Source: a virus
Strand: one strand, 5' to 3'
DNA length: 24,673 nucleotides
Virus record (IMG/VR): IMGVR_UViG_3300048591_001692
Coordinates: 1-24,673 of that record
Positions 7,519 to 14,655 of the stretch are shown here, piece after piece. Position 1 is the stretch's first letter. Each line of letters begins with the position of its first letter. Below the pieces are notes generated by a model. That model made no database searches and had not been told where the DNA came from. It was given only the letters and a program-made list of their open reading frames with translations. The position numbers and the translations under genes are program-made.

Positions 7519-8257
7519 CGGTCTGCTTCCTCGCTCTGTCTGGGCATCCGCTTGTCGATGAACACGTCCTTGAGCACGGAGACGCCAGCCGTGATCGGTT
7601 GCGCATGCGAGCGGCTGGTCGGGTCGAAGTCGGTCGGCTTGAACGGCCCGTGCTTCTTCGGGTCGCGGTGGGCGTTGGCGATGAGGGCCATCAGGCTGCT
7701 GGTCATGCTCCAGTCGTGCTTCTGGCGGGCCTCGGCCATCGCCAGGAGCTCGCGCAGGGTCAGTCGGGCGGGATCGGCTCCGGTGATGCCGGCGCACTGC
7801 CAGATGAGCTGCCACGCCCCATCTGCGCCTGTGCGAGCGCCTGCTCCGCTGCCTTCTCCAGCTCGCCGCTGTCGAGCCTTGCCTCCACGATGTCCCGGGC
7901 CTTGTCCATCACCTCCCTCGTGGCCTTGAGCACCCGCCCGAGGTTGGCCCTGTCCCTCGGGCTCGGGCAGAAAGACACCAGTTCCTCTAGCAGCGCCTCC
8001 GTGGCGCTCTCGATCGCGTCGCCCGCCATCGTCCGCCCGAAGTCCTCGTCGGTGACGCTGCGTTCGTCGGCCTGCGGCTTGCAGATCGCGTAGACCGCGT
8101 CGCAGAGAAGCACCGGGTCGCGGATGAGCCGCTCGATGAGCGTGCCGTCGAGCACCCCGAGCAGGTCCACGTCCGCCAGGCTCTTGACGCGCTTGAGGGA
8201 GGCGACGTTGATCTCGACCGTCCACTCGCGCCCTGCGTTGTCCTTGAACACCTTCAT
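7515..8257 (-). CDS. Tail assembly chaperone GT fusion, made by -1 frameshift
   Basis: This is the longer product of the G/T tail chaperone pair. It shares the start at 8257 with gpG, then shifts -1 near 7817-7820 and reads on to the TGA at 7515-7517. The T-specific part reads AWQLIWQCAGITGADPARL, then LRELLAMAE and a helical segment ending ALIANAHRDPKK, which is typical of T extensions. It has no convincing start codon of its own. GT fusions bind the tape measure and tail tube during assembly and are not normally in the virion. The exact junction is inferred. Confidence 0.7.
7760..8257 (-). CDS. Tail assembly chaperone gpG-like protein
   Basis: This 165-residue protein begins MKVFKDNAGREWTVEI and is mostly helical afterwards. 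Its C-terminus is low-complexity (Gly/Ser/Pro), as is common when a chaperone reads through past its frameshift site. GAGGAG stands eight bases before the ATG. It lies between the tail tube and tape measure genes, the invariant location of the G chaperone in siphoviruses. The open -1 frame beneath its end encodes the T extension. Confidence 0.75.
   Translation of the reverse strand: MKVFKDNAGREWTVEINVASLKRVKSLADVDLLGVLDGTLIERLIRDPVLLCDAVYAICKPQADERSVTDEDFGRTMAGDAIESATEALLEELVSFCPSPRDRANLGRVLKATREVMDKARDIVEARLDSGELEKAAEQALAQAQMGRGSSSGSAPASPEPIPPD
7817..7820 (-). other. Probable -1 ribosomal frameshift site (GGGG)
   Basis: On the minus strand the gpG frame reads ATG GGG CGT. Slipping back one base lets the Gly tRNA re-pair on GGG within the GGGG run. 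The new frame continues GCG TGG CAG CTC, exactly where the T-like sequence begins. It is a P-site-only slip, not a canonical XXXYYYZ heptamer, so the exact site is uncertain. Confidence 0.55.
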
Positions 8258-8267
8258 CGATCACTCC

Positions 8268-8708
8268 TCAAGGCACGACCATCCACTCGGGGGCGTTGAC
8301 CGAGTACGCCGGCTTGGCGGTGACGCTCACCGTGATCGCCTCCTCCAGCGGCTCGGAGCGGCTGAACGATGTGATCGAGAACTCGGCGCGCAGGCCCTGC
8401 GTGCCGGTCTGCGTGATGTCGCCGTCCATCACGGCCAGGTCGATACTTGTCCCGTTGAAGAAGGCGTCCTTGATGGCGGTGAAGCCCGCGTCGGCGGTGT
8501 CCCATACCATCTCGAACTCGACGCTGGCCTCCTTGAGCGTCGCCGCGGTGGCGCGCCAGCCGCTGTTGGCGCGGGTGGTCACGTCCGCCTCGCCGGTCTC
8601 GAGGTTGAGCGTTACATCGCGGACATTGGTGATCTCGACCCAGACCGGCACCGCCCATGTGCCGTCGTTCCGGTAGACCTTGGCTTCCATGCCTAGCCGA
8701 ATCGCCAT
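8268..8708 (-). CDS. Tail tube protein
   Basis: The 146-residue protein resembles siphovirus tail tube proteins: an early VEITNVRDVTLNLETGEADV segment, then RANSGWRAT, a strand-rich centre, and a final segment on AEFSITSFSRSEPLEEA. This is the pattern of proteins that stack in hexameric rings to form the tail channel. AGGAGG lies upstream of the ATG. It is followed immediately by the G/GT chaperones and the tape measure, matching the canonical tail order. Confidence 0.75.
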   Translation of the reverse strand: MAIRLGMEAKVYRNDGTWAVPVWVEITNVRDVTLNLETGEADVTTRANSGWRATAATLKEASVEFEMVWDTADAGFTAIKDAFFNGTSIDLAVMDGDITQTGTQGLRAEFSITSFSRSEPLEEAITVSVTAKPAYSVNAPEWMVVP

Positions 8709-8728
8709 TGCTGCCTCCTACCCCACGA

Positions 8729-8989
8729 CTACCACGAGCCCCCGACGAGCGCGAGATGGTGACCCAGGTTGCCTTTGACCTCGAGCTGCGAGATGTCCAC
8801 GCTGCGGAGCGTCACCATTCCGCCCGGCGGGAAGTTCACATCGGGGCCGCCGCTGACGCGGAACTGGATGTTGCCGGAGTTCTTCGTGGACGCGACCAGC
8901 GTGACCGTGAGAACGATGGGTGCCGTCTCGACCGCGAGGTAGCCCTCGCCGGTGAACACGAAGCTCTTGGCGTAGATGTTGTTGGCCAT
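8729..8989 (-). CDS. Small virion-module hypothetical protein
   Basis: This 86-residue protein is not recognised. It is beta-rich (alternating hydrophobic residues), with SGNIQFRVSGGPDVNFPPGG in its centre. Its layout suggests a small beta-sandwich such as a minor tail or decoration protein, but there is no family evidence. GGAGGT five bases before the ATG makes translation convincing. It sits between the terminator-like gene and the tail tube gene. Confidence 0.65.
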   Translation of the reverse strand: MANNIYAKSFVFTGEGYLAVETAPIVLTVTLVASTKNSGNIQFRVSGGPDVNFPPGGMVTLRSVDISQLEVKGNLGHHLALVGGSW

Positions 8990-8992
8990 CGC

Positions 8993-9415
8993 CTACCTCC
9001 GGACCCTGTAGGTGACGGTGAGGATGCTGGTCAGCGCCCGCTGCTGTTCGAGATGCTCGGCGGCGACGACCGGCTCGTGCTCGATCGAGAGCCACACGGC
9101 CTCGGGGAACCCGTCCAGCCGCTTCATCCGCAGGTGGTCGGCGATGTCCTCGGCGAGGTCCACGAGACCGTCGATCTCTGTGCCGTCGGCGATCTTCTTC
9201 TGGATGCCGATGTCCACGGCGCAGTCGAAGTACGACCCGTCGCGCGAGGCGGTGGCGATGGTGACGCCCTTCGGCACGACGCTGACCTTCAGGTCGGCCA
9301 AGTCTGCCAACTCGAAGGCAGGCTGGTACAGCCGCTCGGCGGTGAAGGTCAGGCCGAACGAACCCGCGTTCAGGCTCGCGGTGACCGCGTCGGCGATGGC
9401 GATGAGCGTGCTCAT
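8993..9415 (-). CDS. Tail terminator-like protein
   Basis: The 140-residue protein begins MSTLIAIADAVTASLNAG. It then alternates strands and helices with an acidic middle and ends in the strand-like TSILTVTYRVRR. That layout, and its position after the head-completion-like gene and just before the tail tube, fits tail terminator (lambda gpU-like) proteins that cap the tail tube at the head end. The ATG at 9415 overlaps the upstream stop (ATGA). The call is by context and general form, not by a diagnostic motif. Confidence 0.5.
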   Translation of the reverse strand: MSTLIAIADAVTASLNAGSFGLTFTAERLYQPAFELADLADLKVSVVPKGVTIATASRDGSYFDCAVDIGIQKKIADGTEIDGLVDLAEDIADHLRMKRLDGFPEAVWLSIEHEPVVAAEHLEQQRALTSILTVTYRVRR

Positions 9416-9795
9416 TGCTCCTCCGTGGCGACGTGCTTCGTGTGGATGCGGAGCATCTTGCGGTACGGGTCGCTGTACCGGAACGGCGGCTCGCCGCCGG
9501 GCGCCATGACCTCGTAGACCTGCGTCTGCGAACCATCGGCATCGCGGACGCGGTCGCCGGCCTTCGGCAACGCCGCCGACCCATCGAGGATCAGGTCCGT
9601 CCGCCGCACGAGGAAGTCGCGCGACTCGACCTTGCGTATGAACCCGGACTCGTCGGCCTGCTCGAACACCGTGCGGCCGACCGTCGCGGCCAGGTCCACG
9701 GCTGAAGCGCCGCGCTGGTACGTCACCGCCCGCGTCAGGTGCGTGTGACGCCGGTCATCGAGGAATGCCGCGCCTTGTTCGAGAAGGTCGGCCAT
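9412..9795 (-). CDS. Head completion/stopper-like protein
   Basis: This 127-residue protein begins MADLLEQGAAFLDDRRHTH and has a VYEVMAPGGEPPFRYSDPYR segment near its C-terminus. In phages with this layout a protein of this size between capsid and tail-terminator genes is usually the head-tail stopper. The ATG at 9795 overlaps the upstream TGA (ATGA); a GTG one codon earlier is also open. No family motif settles the function. Confidence 0.55.
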   Translation of the reverse strand: MADLLEQGAAFLDDRRHTHLTRAVTYQRGASAVDLAATVGRTVFEQADESGFIRKVESRDFLVRRTDLILDGSAALPKAGDRVRDADGSQTQVYEVMAPGGEPPFRYSDPYRKMLRIHTKHVATEEQ

Positions 9796-10157
9796 CACAC
9801 CGGCACCCCGGTCGAGATTCCGCCGCCCATGAGCACGCGGACGAAACGGTCGCCGTCGTCCGCATCGCGGGTCGAGACGCCCAGGAGCTTGTTCAGGCCG
9901 CCGCCGTCGCTGGCCGTGGCGAACTTGCTGGTGGCGTCCCAGTAGACCTTGGTCCCCGCGGTCATACCAGTGCTCACACCGGTGTCCTTGACGATCCCAA
10001 ACAGTCCCGCCAGCGCGATGCGGCCGACTTCGCCGCTCTTGATGTCGCGCGTGGCGATGCCGACGAGGTCGCCCTGGACGACCACATCGCCATAGTCGAT
10101 GTCGCTCGGAGCCGTGTAGTTGATGCGGAGCCCGAGCCTGATCAGCTGTGCGCCCAT
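9795..10157 (-). CDS. DUF2190-family capsid-associated protein (copy 2)
   Basis: This 120-residue protein has the DUF2190 pattern: DVVVQGDLVGIATRDIKSGE, an ALAGLFGIVKDTG segment, and AGTKVYWDATSK. The family is found beside capsid genes of Mu-like and other phages and is generally linked to head decoration or stabilisation. GAGGAG precedes the ATG. It is a clear paralogue of the preceding gene, so the pair comes from a tandem duplication followed by divergence. Confidence 0.75.
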   Translation of the reverse strand: MGAQLIRLGLRINYTAPSDIDYGDVVVQGDLVGIATRDIKSGEVGRIALAGLFGIVKDTGVSTGMTAGTKVYWDATSKFATASDGGGLNKLLGVSTRDADDGDRFVRVLMGGGISTGVPV

Positions 10158-10185
10158 GCGTGTCTCCTCGTGGAGGTCAGTTCCA

Positions 10186-10524
10186 TCACTGCGACATCCG
10201 GGCTCGCACCGTCGCGTCCGCGTCGGCCGCCGCCTGTGTCGCTTTGCCGATTGCTTTGTTCGCCCCGGCCCCGTCGCTGGTCGTGGCGAGGTCGTTGGTG
10301 TCGTCCCAGTACAACTGGGCGCCGGCGGTGATCGCCGTCCCGCCGCCGGTGGCCTTGGGGAAGTCGAAGACGCCGGTGACGGCGAGCGCGCCCAGCGTGT
10401 TCGCCTTGATGTCCAGCCGCGCGATGCCGACCAGTTCGCCCTGCACGACCACGTCGCCCGCGGCCACGTCGGCCCCCGGCGTGTAGTCGATCGCGTCGCC
10501 CTCGTGCCTGAAGATCGCTGTCAT
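10186..10524 (-). CDS. DUF2190-family capsid-associated protein (copy 1)
   Basis: This 112-residue protein reads MTAIFRHEGDAIDY, then DVVVQGELVGIARLDIKANT, VTGVFDFPKATGG and GAQLYWDDTND, the DUF2190 signature order. The ATG at 10524 is preferred: GAGGAG lies about six bases upstream and the family's usual N-terminus begins there. A longer frame starts at 10587 in a TAATG overlap with the capsid stop and would add a 21-residue Gly/Pro-rich leader; it cannot be excluded. It is a probable capsid decoration or cement protein. Confidence 0.75.
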   Translation of the reverse strand: MTAIFRHEGDAIDYTPGADVAAGDVVVQGELVGIARLDIKANTLGALAVTGVFDFPKATGGGTAITAGAQLYWDDTNDLATTSDGAGANKAIGKATQAAADADATVRARMSQ

Positions 10525-10586
10525 GCCTTGCTCCTCGCCGGGGCCGGGCTCGCCGCCCCCGATCTCACCACCGCCAGCCGGTGGCA

Positions 10587-12656
10587 TTACGCCTCACCCT
10601 TGCTCTTGACCGCCGCCCGGTGATCCTGCATCGCCACGCCAAAGTCGAAGTAGCCGCGCCACTGCATCCCGAGCGTGTTGAAGTCCGTCTCACCGCTCTC
10701 GATGACCGGCACGCGCCGGCCGCGCAGGTACGCGATCTCGATCGCGGCCACGTCCGCCGGGTTCGAGAACAGGTACCACGCCTTGGCGCTGCCGCCGGCG
10801 ATCCCCTGGGCGTTGAGGTACGGGCTCGCCACCGGCCGCCACTTGCCCGCGTGCGGGTTGTTGGCGGGCTTGGGCTTGTTCGCGTCGGTCGTCTCGTTGA
10901 CCCGGGTCTCGGTCATCAGCTGCTGAGCCGTGACCTTCAGGCTCGTCGGCACGAGCAGCACGGACGGCGAGAGCAGGATCGGCTTGCCGTCCGAGTCCGT
11001 CTGGTCCATGAAGGTCTGCTCGGCCTTGGTCAGCGCGTCGATCGAGAGCGCCGTGTCCAGGCCGGAGATGAAGTTCTTGTTGCCGGCGCTGAAGAAGCTC
11101 GACGGGTTCGACAGAAGCAGCTCGAAGACCGCCTCCTCGCGCTTCAGCGCGCTCATCCGCCCGATGATGCGGGGGATCTGGAGGAACGCCCCGAGGTCGT
11201 CGTTGATGATCATCTGCCGCGTCAGCGCGAACATGCGGCCGTAGGTCTCGACCTTGTTCGTGAAGGACTGCTCGCTGAGCGTGGCGTGCTTGAGCTCGCC
11301 GTCGGGACCGACCTTCTCGAAGACGCCGTTGCCGGTCAGGCGGTAGCGCGTGACCTCCTTGAAGTCGGCCACATCAGTGTCGGCGCAGAACGACCCGACG
11401 GCGCTCTCGACCGCCTGGTACGCGGCGAGCATTGACTTGTTGGCGACATTGGAGAGGATGCCGGGCAGGCTGATCGTGCTGAACCCGCCTCCCCCACCGG
11501 CAGCCTGGACGAGCCGACCGCTCGCCTCGAACGCGGCCCGGATGAACTCGTTGTCGGCACGTCCCGGCCGCAGGTGCCCGCCCCCCGCCTCGATCACGAG
11601 GCTGAAGAGCGTGTGCAGCCCGGCGCCGCGCAGGCGGCTGGACAGCGCCGCCTCCATCACCTTGTCGCCGTACCACTTGCCCACATCGGCCTCGGCGATG
11701 CCAGCCGACAGGCAGAGCGCCGCCTCCAGTGCCCGGGCCGTTGGCTGCTCCCCGTCGCGGCGGACGCCGCTGATCGCGGGCCGCTCGGCGCGGAGCACCT
11801 CCAGTTCGGTCCGCGTGGTGTCCCAGCCCTCGCCGATCGCCTTGGCCTCGAGGTCGAGGTGCTTGCCGGCGCAGACGCGGCGGATCTCGGCGACGCGCTT
11901 CGCCTCGGCGGCGAACTGCGCCCGCAGCTCGGACACCGGGTTGGCATCGTTGGGAGCCGCGGAGAGCGGATCATCGCCCACCTTCTGCTCGGCGTCGTAG
12001 ATGGCCTGAAGGCTGGTGCGCTGCGCATCGCTCAGGCTGTCAGCATCGAAGCCCTTGGCCTCGATCCACTCGGTGAACTCCATGTCGTCCTCCTTGACGG
12101 CGCCGGACTTCGAGGCGGCGACCGTGGCGGTCGTGTTGTCGTCCGCGCCCAGCGCGACGAAGCTGATCTCGCCCAGCACGCTCTTGCGGGCGATGTGGAC
12201 CGGCCCCTCGAACTCCCGCCCGTTGGCCTGCGCCTTCCGCCCCTTCGGCACGAACTCGACGCGCTGGGCGACCGCGCCGAGCGACGCCTGCCACGGGAAC
12301 CCGTTGCGGCTGCTCTCGACGATCTCGCGCGCCACCGCGCCGGCCCCCGAGATCACGCCGGCGACCGTCAGACCCGTGCCCTGCACGCTCACCGAGTCGG
12401 TGTGCCCGACGATGAGCGAGGGGTTGTGGTCCTTCAGGATGGGTCGGCTGCGCGCGCTGACCTGGAGGCCGGCCAGATCGACCACGACCGGGTGCGGCCA
12501 CGCCGCGAGCGTCATAGGGCCGCCGGTGTAGGCGACCATGCTGAATCGCCGCAGTGCGGGGCGATCCCCGCCGCCGTCCGTGGCGGCGTCGATGTTCTCC
12601 CAGTCCTCGACCGGGGCGCGCAGCTGAAGCACGCGTTGCTCAGCGCTCTTCGCCAT
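10587..12656 (-). CDS. Fused prohead protease-major capsid protein
   Basis: This 689-residue protein joins two normally separate head proteins. Residues about 40-182 resemble HK97/Mu-type prohead proteases, with candidate His at 77 or 85 (LIVGHT), WQASLG with Ser125, and a LGEISFVALGADDNTTA closing segment. After an acidic linker with helical character (possible scaffold, about 190-320), residues about 330-689 resemble Mu-like major head subunit (gpT-type): LSNVANKSMLAAYQ, a TRQMIINDDLGAFLQIP segment, and a RRVPVIES/GMQWRGYFDFGVAM ending. The protein would build and mature the capsid, with the protease part cut off during maturation. It starts 17 bases inside the portal gene's end. Both assignments are by recognised segments. 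Confidence 0.85.
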   Translation of the reverse strand: MAKSAEQRVLQLRAPVEDWENIDAATDGGGDRPALRRFSMVAYTGGPMTLAAWPHPVVVDLAGLQVSARSRPILKDHNPSLIVGHTDSVSVQGTGLTVAGVISGAGAVAREIVESSRNGFPWQASLGAVAQRVEFVPKGRKAQANGREFEGPVHIARKSVLGEISFVALGADDNTTATVAASKSGAVKEDDMEFTEWIEAKGFDADSLSDAQRTSLQAIYDAEQKVGDDPLSAAPNDANPVSELRAQFAAEAKRVAEIRRVCAGKHLDLEAKAIGEGWDTTRTELEVLRAERPAISGVRRDGEQPTARALEAALCLSAGIAEADVGKWYGDKVMEAALSSRLRGAGLHTLFSLVIEAGGGHLRPGRADNEFIRAAFEASGRLVQAAGGGGGFSTISLPGILSNVANKSMLAAYQAVESAVGSFCADTDVADFKEVTRYRLTGNGVFEKVGPDGELKHATLSEQSFTNKVETYGRMFALTRQMIINDDLGAFLQIPRIIGRMSALKREEAVFELLLSNPSSFFSAGNKNFISGLDTALSIDALTKAEQTFMDQTDSDGKPILLSPSVLLVPTSLKVTAQQLMTETRVNETTDANKPKPANNPHAGKWRPVASPYLNAQGIAGGSAKAWYLFSNPADVAAIEIAYLRGRRVPVIESGETDFNTLGMQWRGYFDFGVAMQDHRAAVKSKGEA

Positions 12657-14103
12657 CGTCGGCCTCCTTGCCCAAAGGGATCGCTCGCTCGACAGTCAGG
12701 CCGAGCTCGAACATCAGCGCCGTCTCCTTGGCGCGCTGCCGCAGCTCGGATTCCCAGTCCCGGCCCTGCCGGGCGTACTCGGTGGCGAGGGTCGTCGTGT
12801 GCGACGCCAGGCGTGTGGCCTGGGCGCTGGCCTCCTTGGCCGGGTCTACGTGCTCGTGGCCGTCCCAGAACCACTGGTGTGGCAGCGTCGCCCCTTCGGC
12901 TACGAGCGTGCGCACCCGGAGCGGCAGCAGGTCGCTCACCAGGACTGCCTCACGCAGCCACGCCGACAGCACGCGGTCGAGCACGACACACGCGAGGTGC
13001 TCCTGCTCAACGCGGATGCTCTTGAAGTACGTCTGGTGGTCCAGCCGTCCCGAGGCGTAGTTGTACCCGGAGCTGTTGCCCGCCGCGACGTTGAACGGCA
13101 TGTTCAGGCAACGGGCGATCTCGCTCAGGATCTCGCGCTTGAACTCGGCATAGGTCGTGCTCGGCTGCTCAGCCTGGACCTGCGCCATCTTCCAACCGCC
13201 GGGCATGGTCAGGAGCGACCGAGCTTCTAGCTCGATCGCGTCCATCGGTTCGACGGCCTCGGCCTCGCCGCTGGCGGGCGCATCGGTGTAGAGGATGCCA
13301 GCGAAGTCCGCCGCCGTCTCCGCGGCCCCGATCACCGCCAACGTGTATCGCCGCAGCTGCGCGAACAGCGGCAGCGCCGGCGTGATGTCCGGAATGCCGC
13401 GGCTCTGGCCCGGGCGGTCGGATCGGAAGTAGTGCATGACCGACGCCGCGGGCACATGGTCGTACTCGAGGCCGAATCCCACGAGCGAGCCGCTCCGGGC
13501 GTCACCGGGATGCCCTCGCAGGACGTGGTACTCCTCGGGATTGCCGAAGGGGTCGAAGACGATGCCGTCCACCGCATGTGCGTCCAACACGGACAGGTCG
13601 GGCGTGGTGACCTGGTCGGCCTCGATGAGCCGCAGATCAAGCTTCACGGGCGTGGGGAGGGCTGGATTGCTCGCGAGGACCGTGAACGACTCACCGCTCT
13701 CGGCCCGGGCCATCCGCATGGTGCGGAGCCGCTCGGGCAGACCGATGGCCTTGGCCCAGCGGGCGAACTCCCGCTCGATCCGCTCGTTGGCCGCGTCGTC
13801 ATCGGTGAGCAGTTGCAGCCTTGGACCGGTGCCGACGAGGTCGTTGGCCAGCGTCAGCACGATGCCCCGGGCGTAGGAGTTGTTGGCGACCTCGTAGCGG
13901 GCGCGGTTGCGGAGGATGCGCCGCACCTCCGGGCTCGCGGCCGCGTCAGCGCTGAGCCCATCGGCGTTCGCCCAGTGGCGGCGGTTCGCGTCGTTCGTGA
14001 TCGCAGAGTCGAAGCGGGCCATGATCGCGCGGCGAACCAGCCCGCCCTTGACGGGCGCGATGCTCTTCTCGGCGGTGGACTTGGTCCGAAACAGCCCGAG
14101 CAT
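12640..14103 (-). CDS. Portal protein, lambda (gpB) family
   Basis: The 487-residue protein matches the lambda-family portal. It has an NDANRRHWANADGLSADAAA segment, an RNRARYEVANNSYARGIVLT stretch, and a LANDLVGTGPRLQ motif. Later come FDPFGNPEEYHVLR and a FNVAAGNSSGYNYASGR region. It forms the dodecameric ring at the capsid vertex through which DNA is packaged and ejected. Its ATG overlaps the stop of the gpW-like gene (ATGA), and its end overlaps the capsid gene by 17 bases. Confidence 0.92.
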   Translation of the reverse strand: MLGLFRTKSTAEKSIAPVKGGLVRRAIMARFDSAITNDANRRHWANADGLSADAAASPEVRRILRNRARYEVANNSYARGIVLTLANDLVGTGPRLQLLTDDDAANERIEREFARWAKAIGLPERLRTMRMARAESGESFTVLASNPALPTPVKLDLRLIEADQVTTPDLSVLDAHAVDGIVFDPFGNPEEYHVLRGHPGDARSGSLVGFGLEYDHVPAASVMHYFRSDRPGQSRGIPDITPALPLFAQLRRYTLAVIGAAETAADFAGILYTDAPASGEAEAVEPMDAIELEARSLLTMPGGWKMAQVQAEQPSTTYAEFKREILSEIARCLNMPFNVAAGNSSGYNYASGRLDHQTYFKSIRVEQEHLACVVLDRVLSAWLREAVLVSDLLPLRVRTLVAEGATLPHQWFWDGHEHVDPAKEASAQATRLASHTTTLATEYARQGRDWESELRQRAKETALMFELGLTVERAIPLGKEADDGEER

Positions 14104-14306
14104 CAGCCGCCCTCCGTCCCCGGCGGAATCAGCCGGGTCAGGCGCAGGCCACGATCCTTGCGACGGACCGCCTCCTTGCTCGCCAGGTAACGGTCGGCCT
14201 CGATCTGGTCGCGCAGGCTGTGCTGCTCGACCGACTGGCCGTCGACCGCGGCCCTCGCCGGCCCCGCCGCGTTGTCCTTGATGACCTGCTCCAGCTCTTC
14301 CGGCAT
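14103..14306 (-). CDS. gpW-like head-tail joining protein
   Basis: This 67-residue protein begins MPEELEQVIKDNAAGPA, then VDGQSVEQHSL and a charged helix RDQIEADRYLASKEA. Both its size (lambda gpW is 68 residues) and its alternation of helix, short beta hairpin and helix fit gpW. Its location directly before the portal gene is the gpW slot in lambda. GGAG lies six bases before the ATG at 14306; the frame continues upstream but without support. It would join the portal to the tail connector. Confidence 0.7.
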   Translation of the reverse strand: MPEELEQVIKDNAAGPARAAVDGQSVEQHSLRDQIEADRYLASKEAVRRKDRGLRLTRLIPPGTEGG

Positions 14307-14472
14307 CGGGCGCTCCAGCGACGGCCAGCCCGGGCGAGAACGTGCACGCGGGTATGCAGCCCCGAGTGGCAGCGGTCGCCCTGACTGGTCGTCTACTGGA
14401 TACCTACGCGATCGTCTGTGCAGTTGCGCGCGTCGCAGCGCTGCTGCGGCGGATCGTTCCACCGGTAGACAT
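14307..14472. other. Non-coding gap carrying the promoter-like repeat
   Basis: This 166-bp gap lies between the zinc ribbon gene and the gpW-like gene. Apart from the 19-bp promoter-like repeat at 14393-14411, and the GGAG ribosome-binding site for the gpW-like gene at 14313-14316, I see nothing coding in it. Confidence 0.6.
14393..14411 (-). promoter_or_regulatory. 19-bp repeated promoter-like element, copy A
   Basis: The minus strand reads TCGCGTAGGTATCCAGTAG, identical to copy B at 24073-24091. It lies about 90 bases upstream of the gpW-like start, pointing at the gpW-portal-capsid operon. The flanks differ, though both have a GCGCGC stretch about 14-15 bases upstream. Function as a promoter is inferred. 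Confidence 0.55.
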
Positions 14473-14655
14473 TCAGACGATGCGCTCGCTCGTCGTCACT
14501 CGCCGTCCGCAGTGACGGCACTCGCGCCGGCGCACGATCCGGCCGCCGATCGTCCTGCGGGTGTAGATCACACGGAAGTGCGCGCACCCACAGCGTGGGC
14601 ACCGGATGCCCCGGATGGCCTCTGCTTTGCGCTCGGCATCGGACTGGCGGCTCAT
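14473..14655 (-). CDS. NrdR-like zinc ribbon mini-protein
   Basis: This 60-residue protein has two CxxC knuckles, CPRC at 19-22 and CRHC at 46-49. Between and after them are features of the zinc ribbon of the NrdR transcription repressor: FRVIYTRR, VRRRECRHCGRR and TTSER. NrdR's ATP-cone domain is missing. The ATG overlaps the terminase stop (ATGA). A DNA- or RNA-binding regulatory role is plausible, perhaps in late transcription, because the promoter-like copy A lies just downstream of this gene. The similarity could also be generic to such ribbons. Confidence 0.7.
   Translation of the reverse strand: MSRQSDAERKAEAIRGIRCPRCGCAHFRVIYTRRTIGGRIVRRRECRHCGRRVTTSERIV

Noticed and set aside
11574-13025. 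Long plus-strand open frame opposite the portal and capsid genes
   Set aside because: Antisense to two clearly recognised genes; composition reads as a shadow frame.
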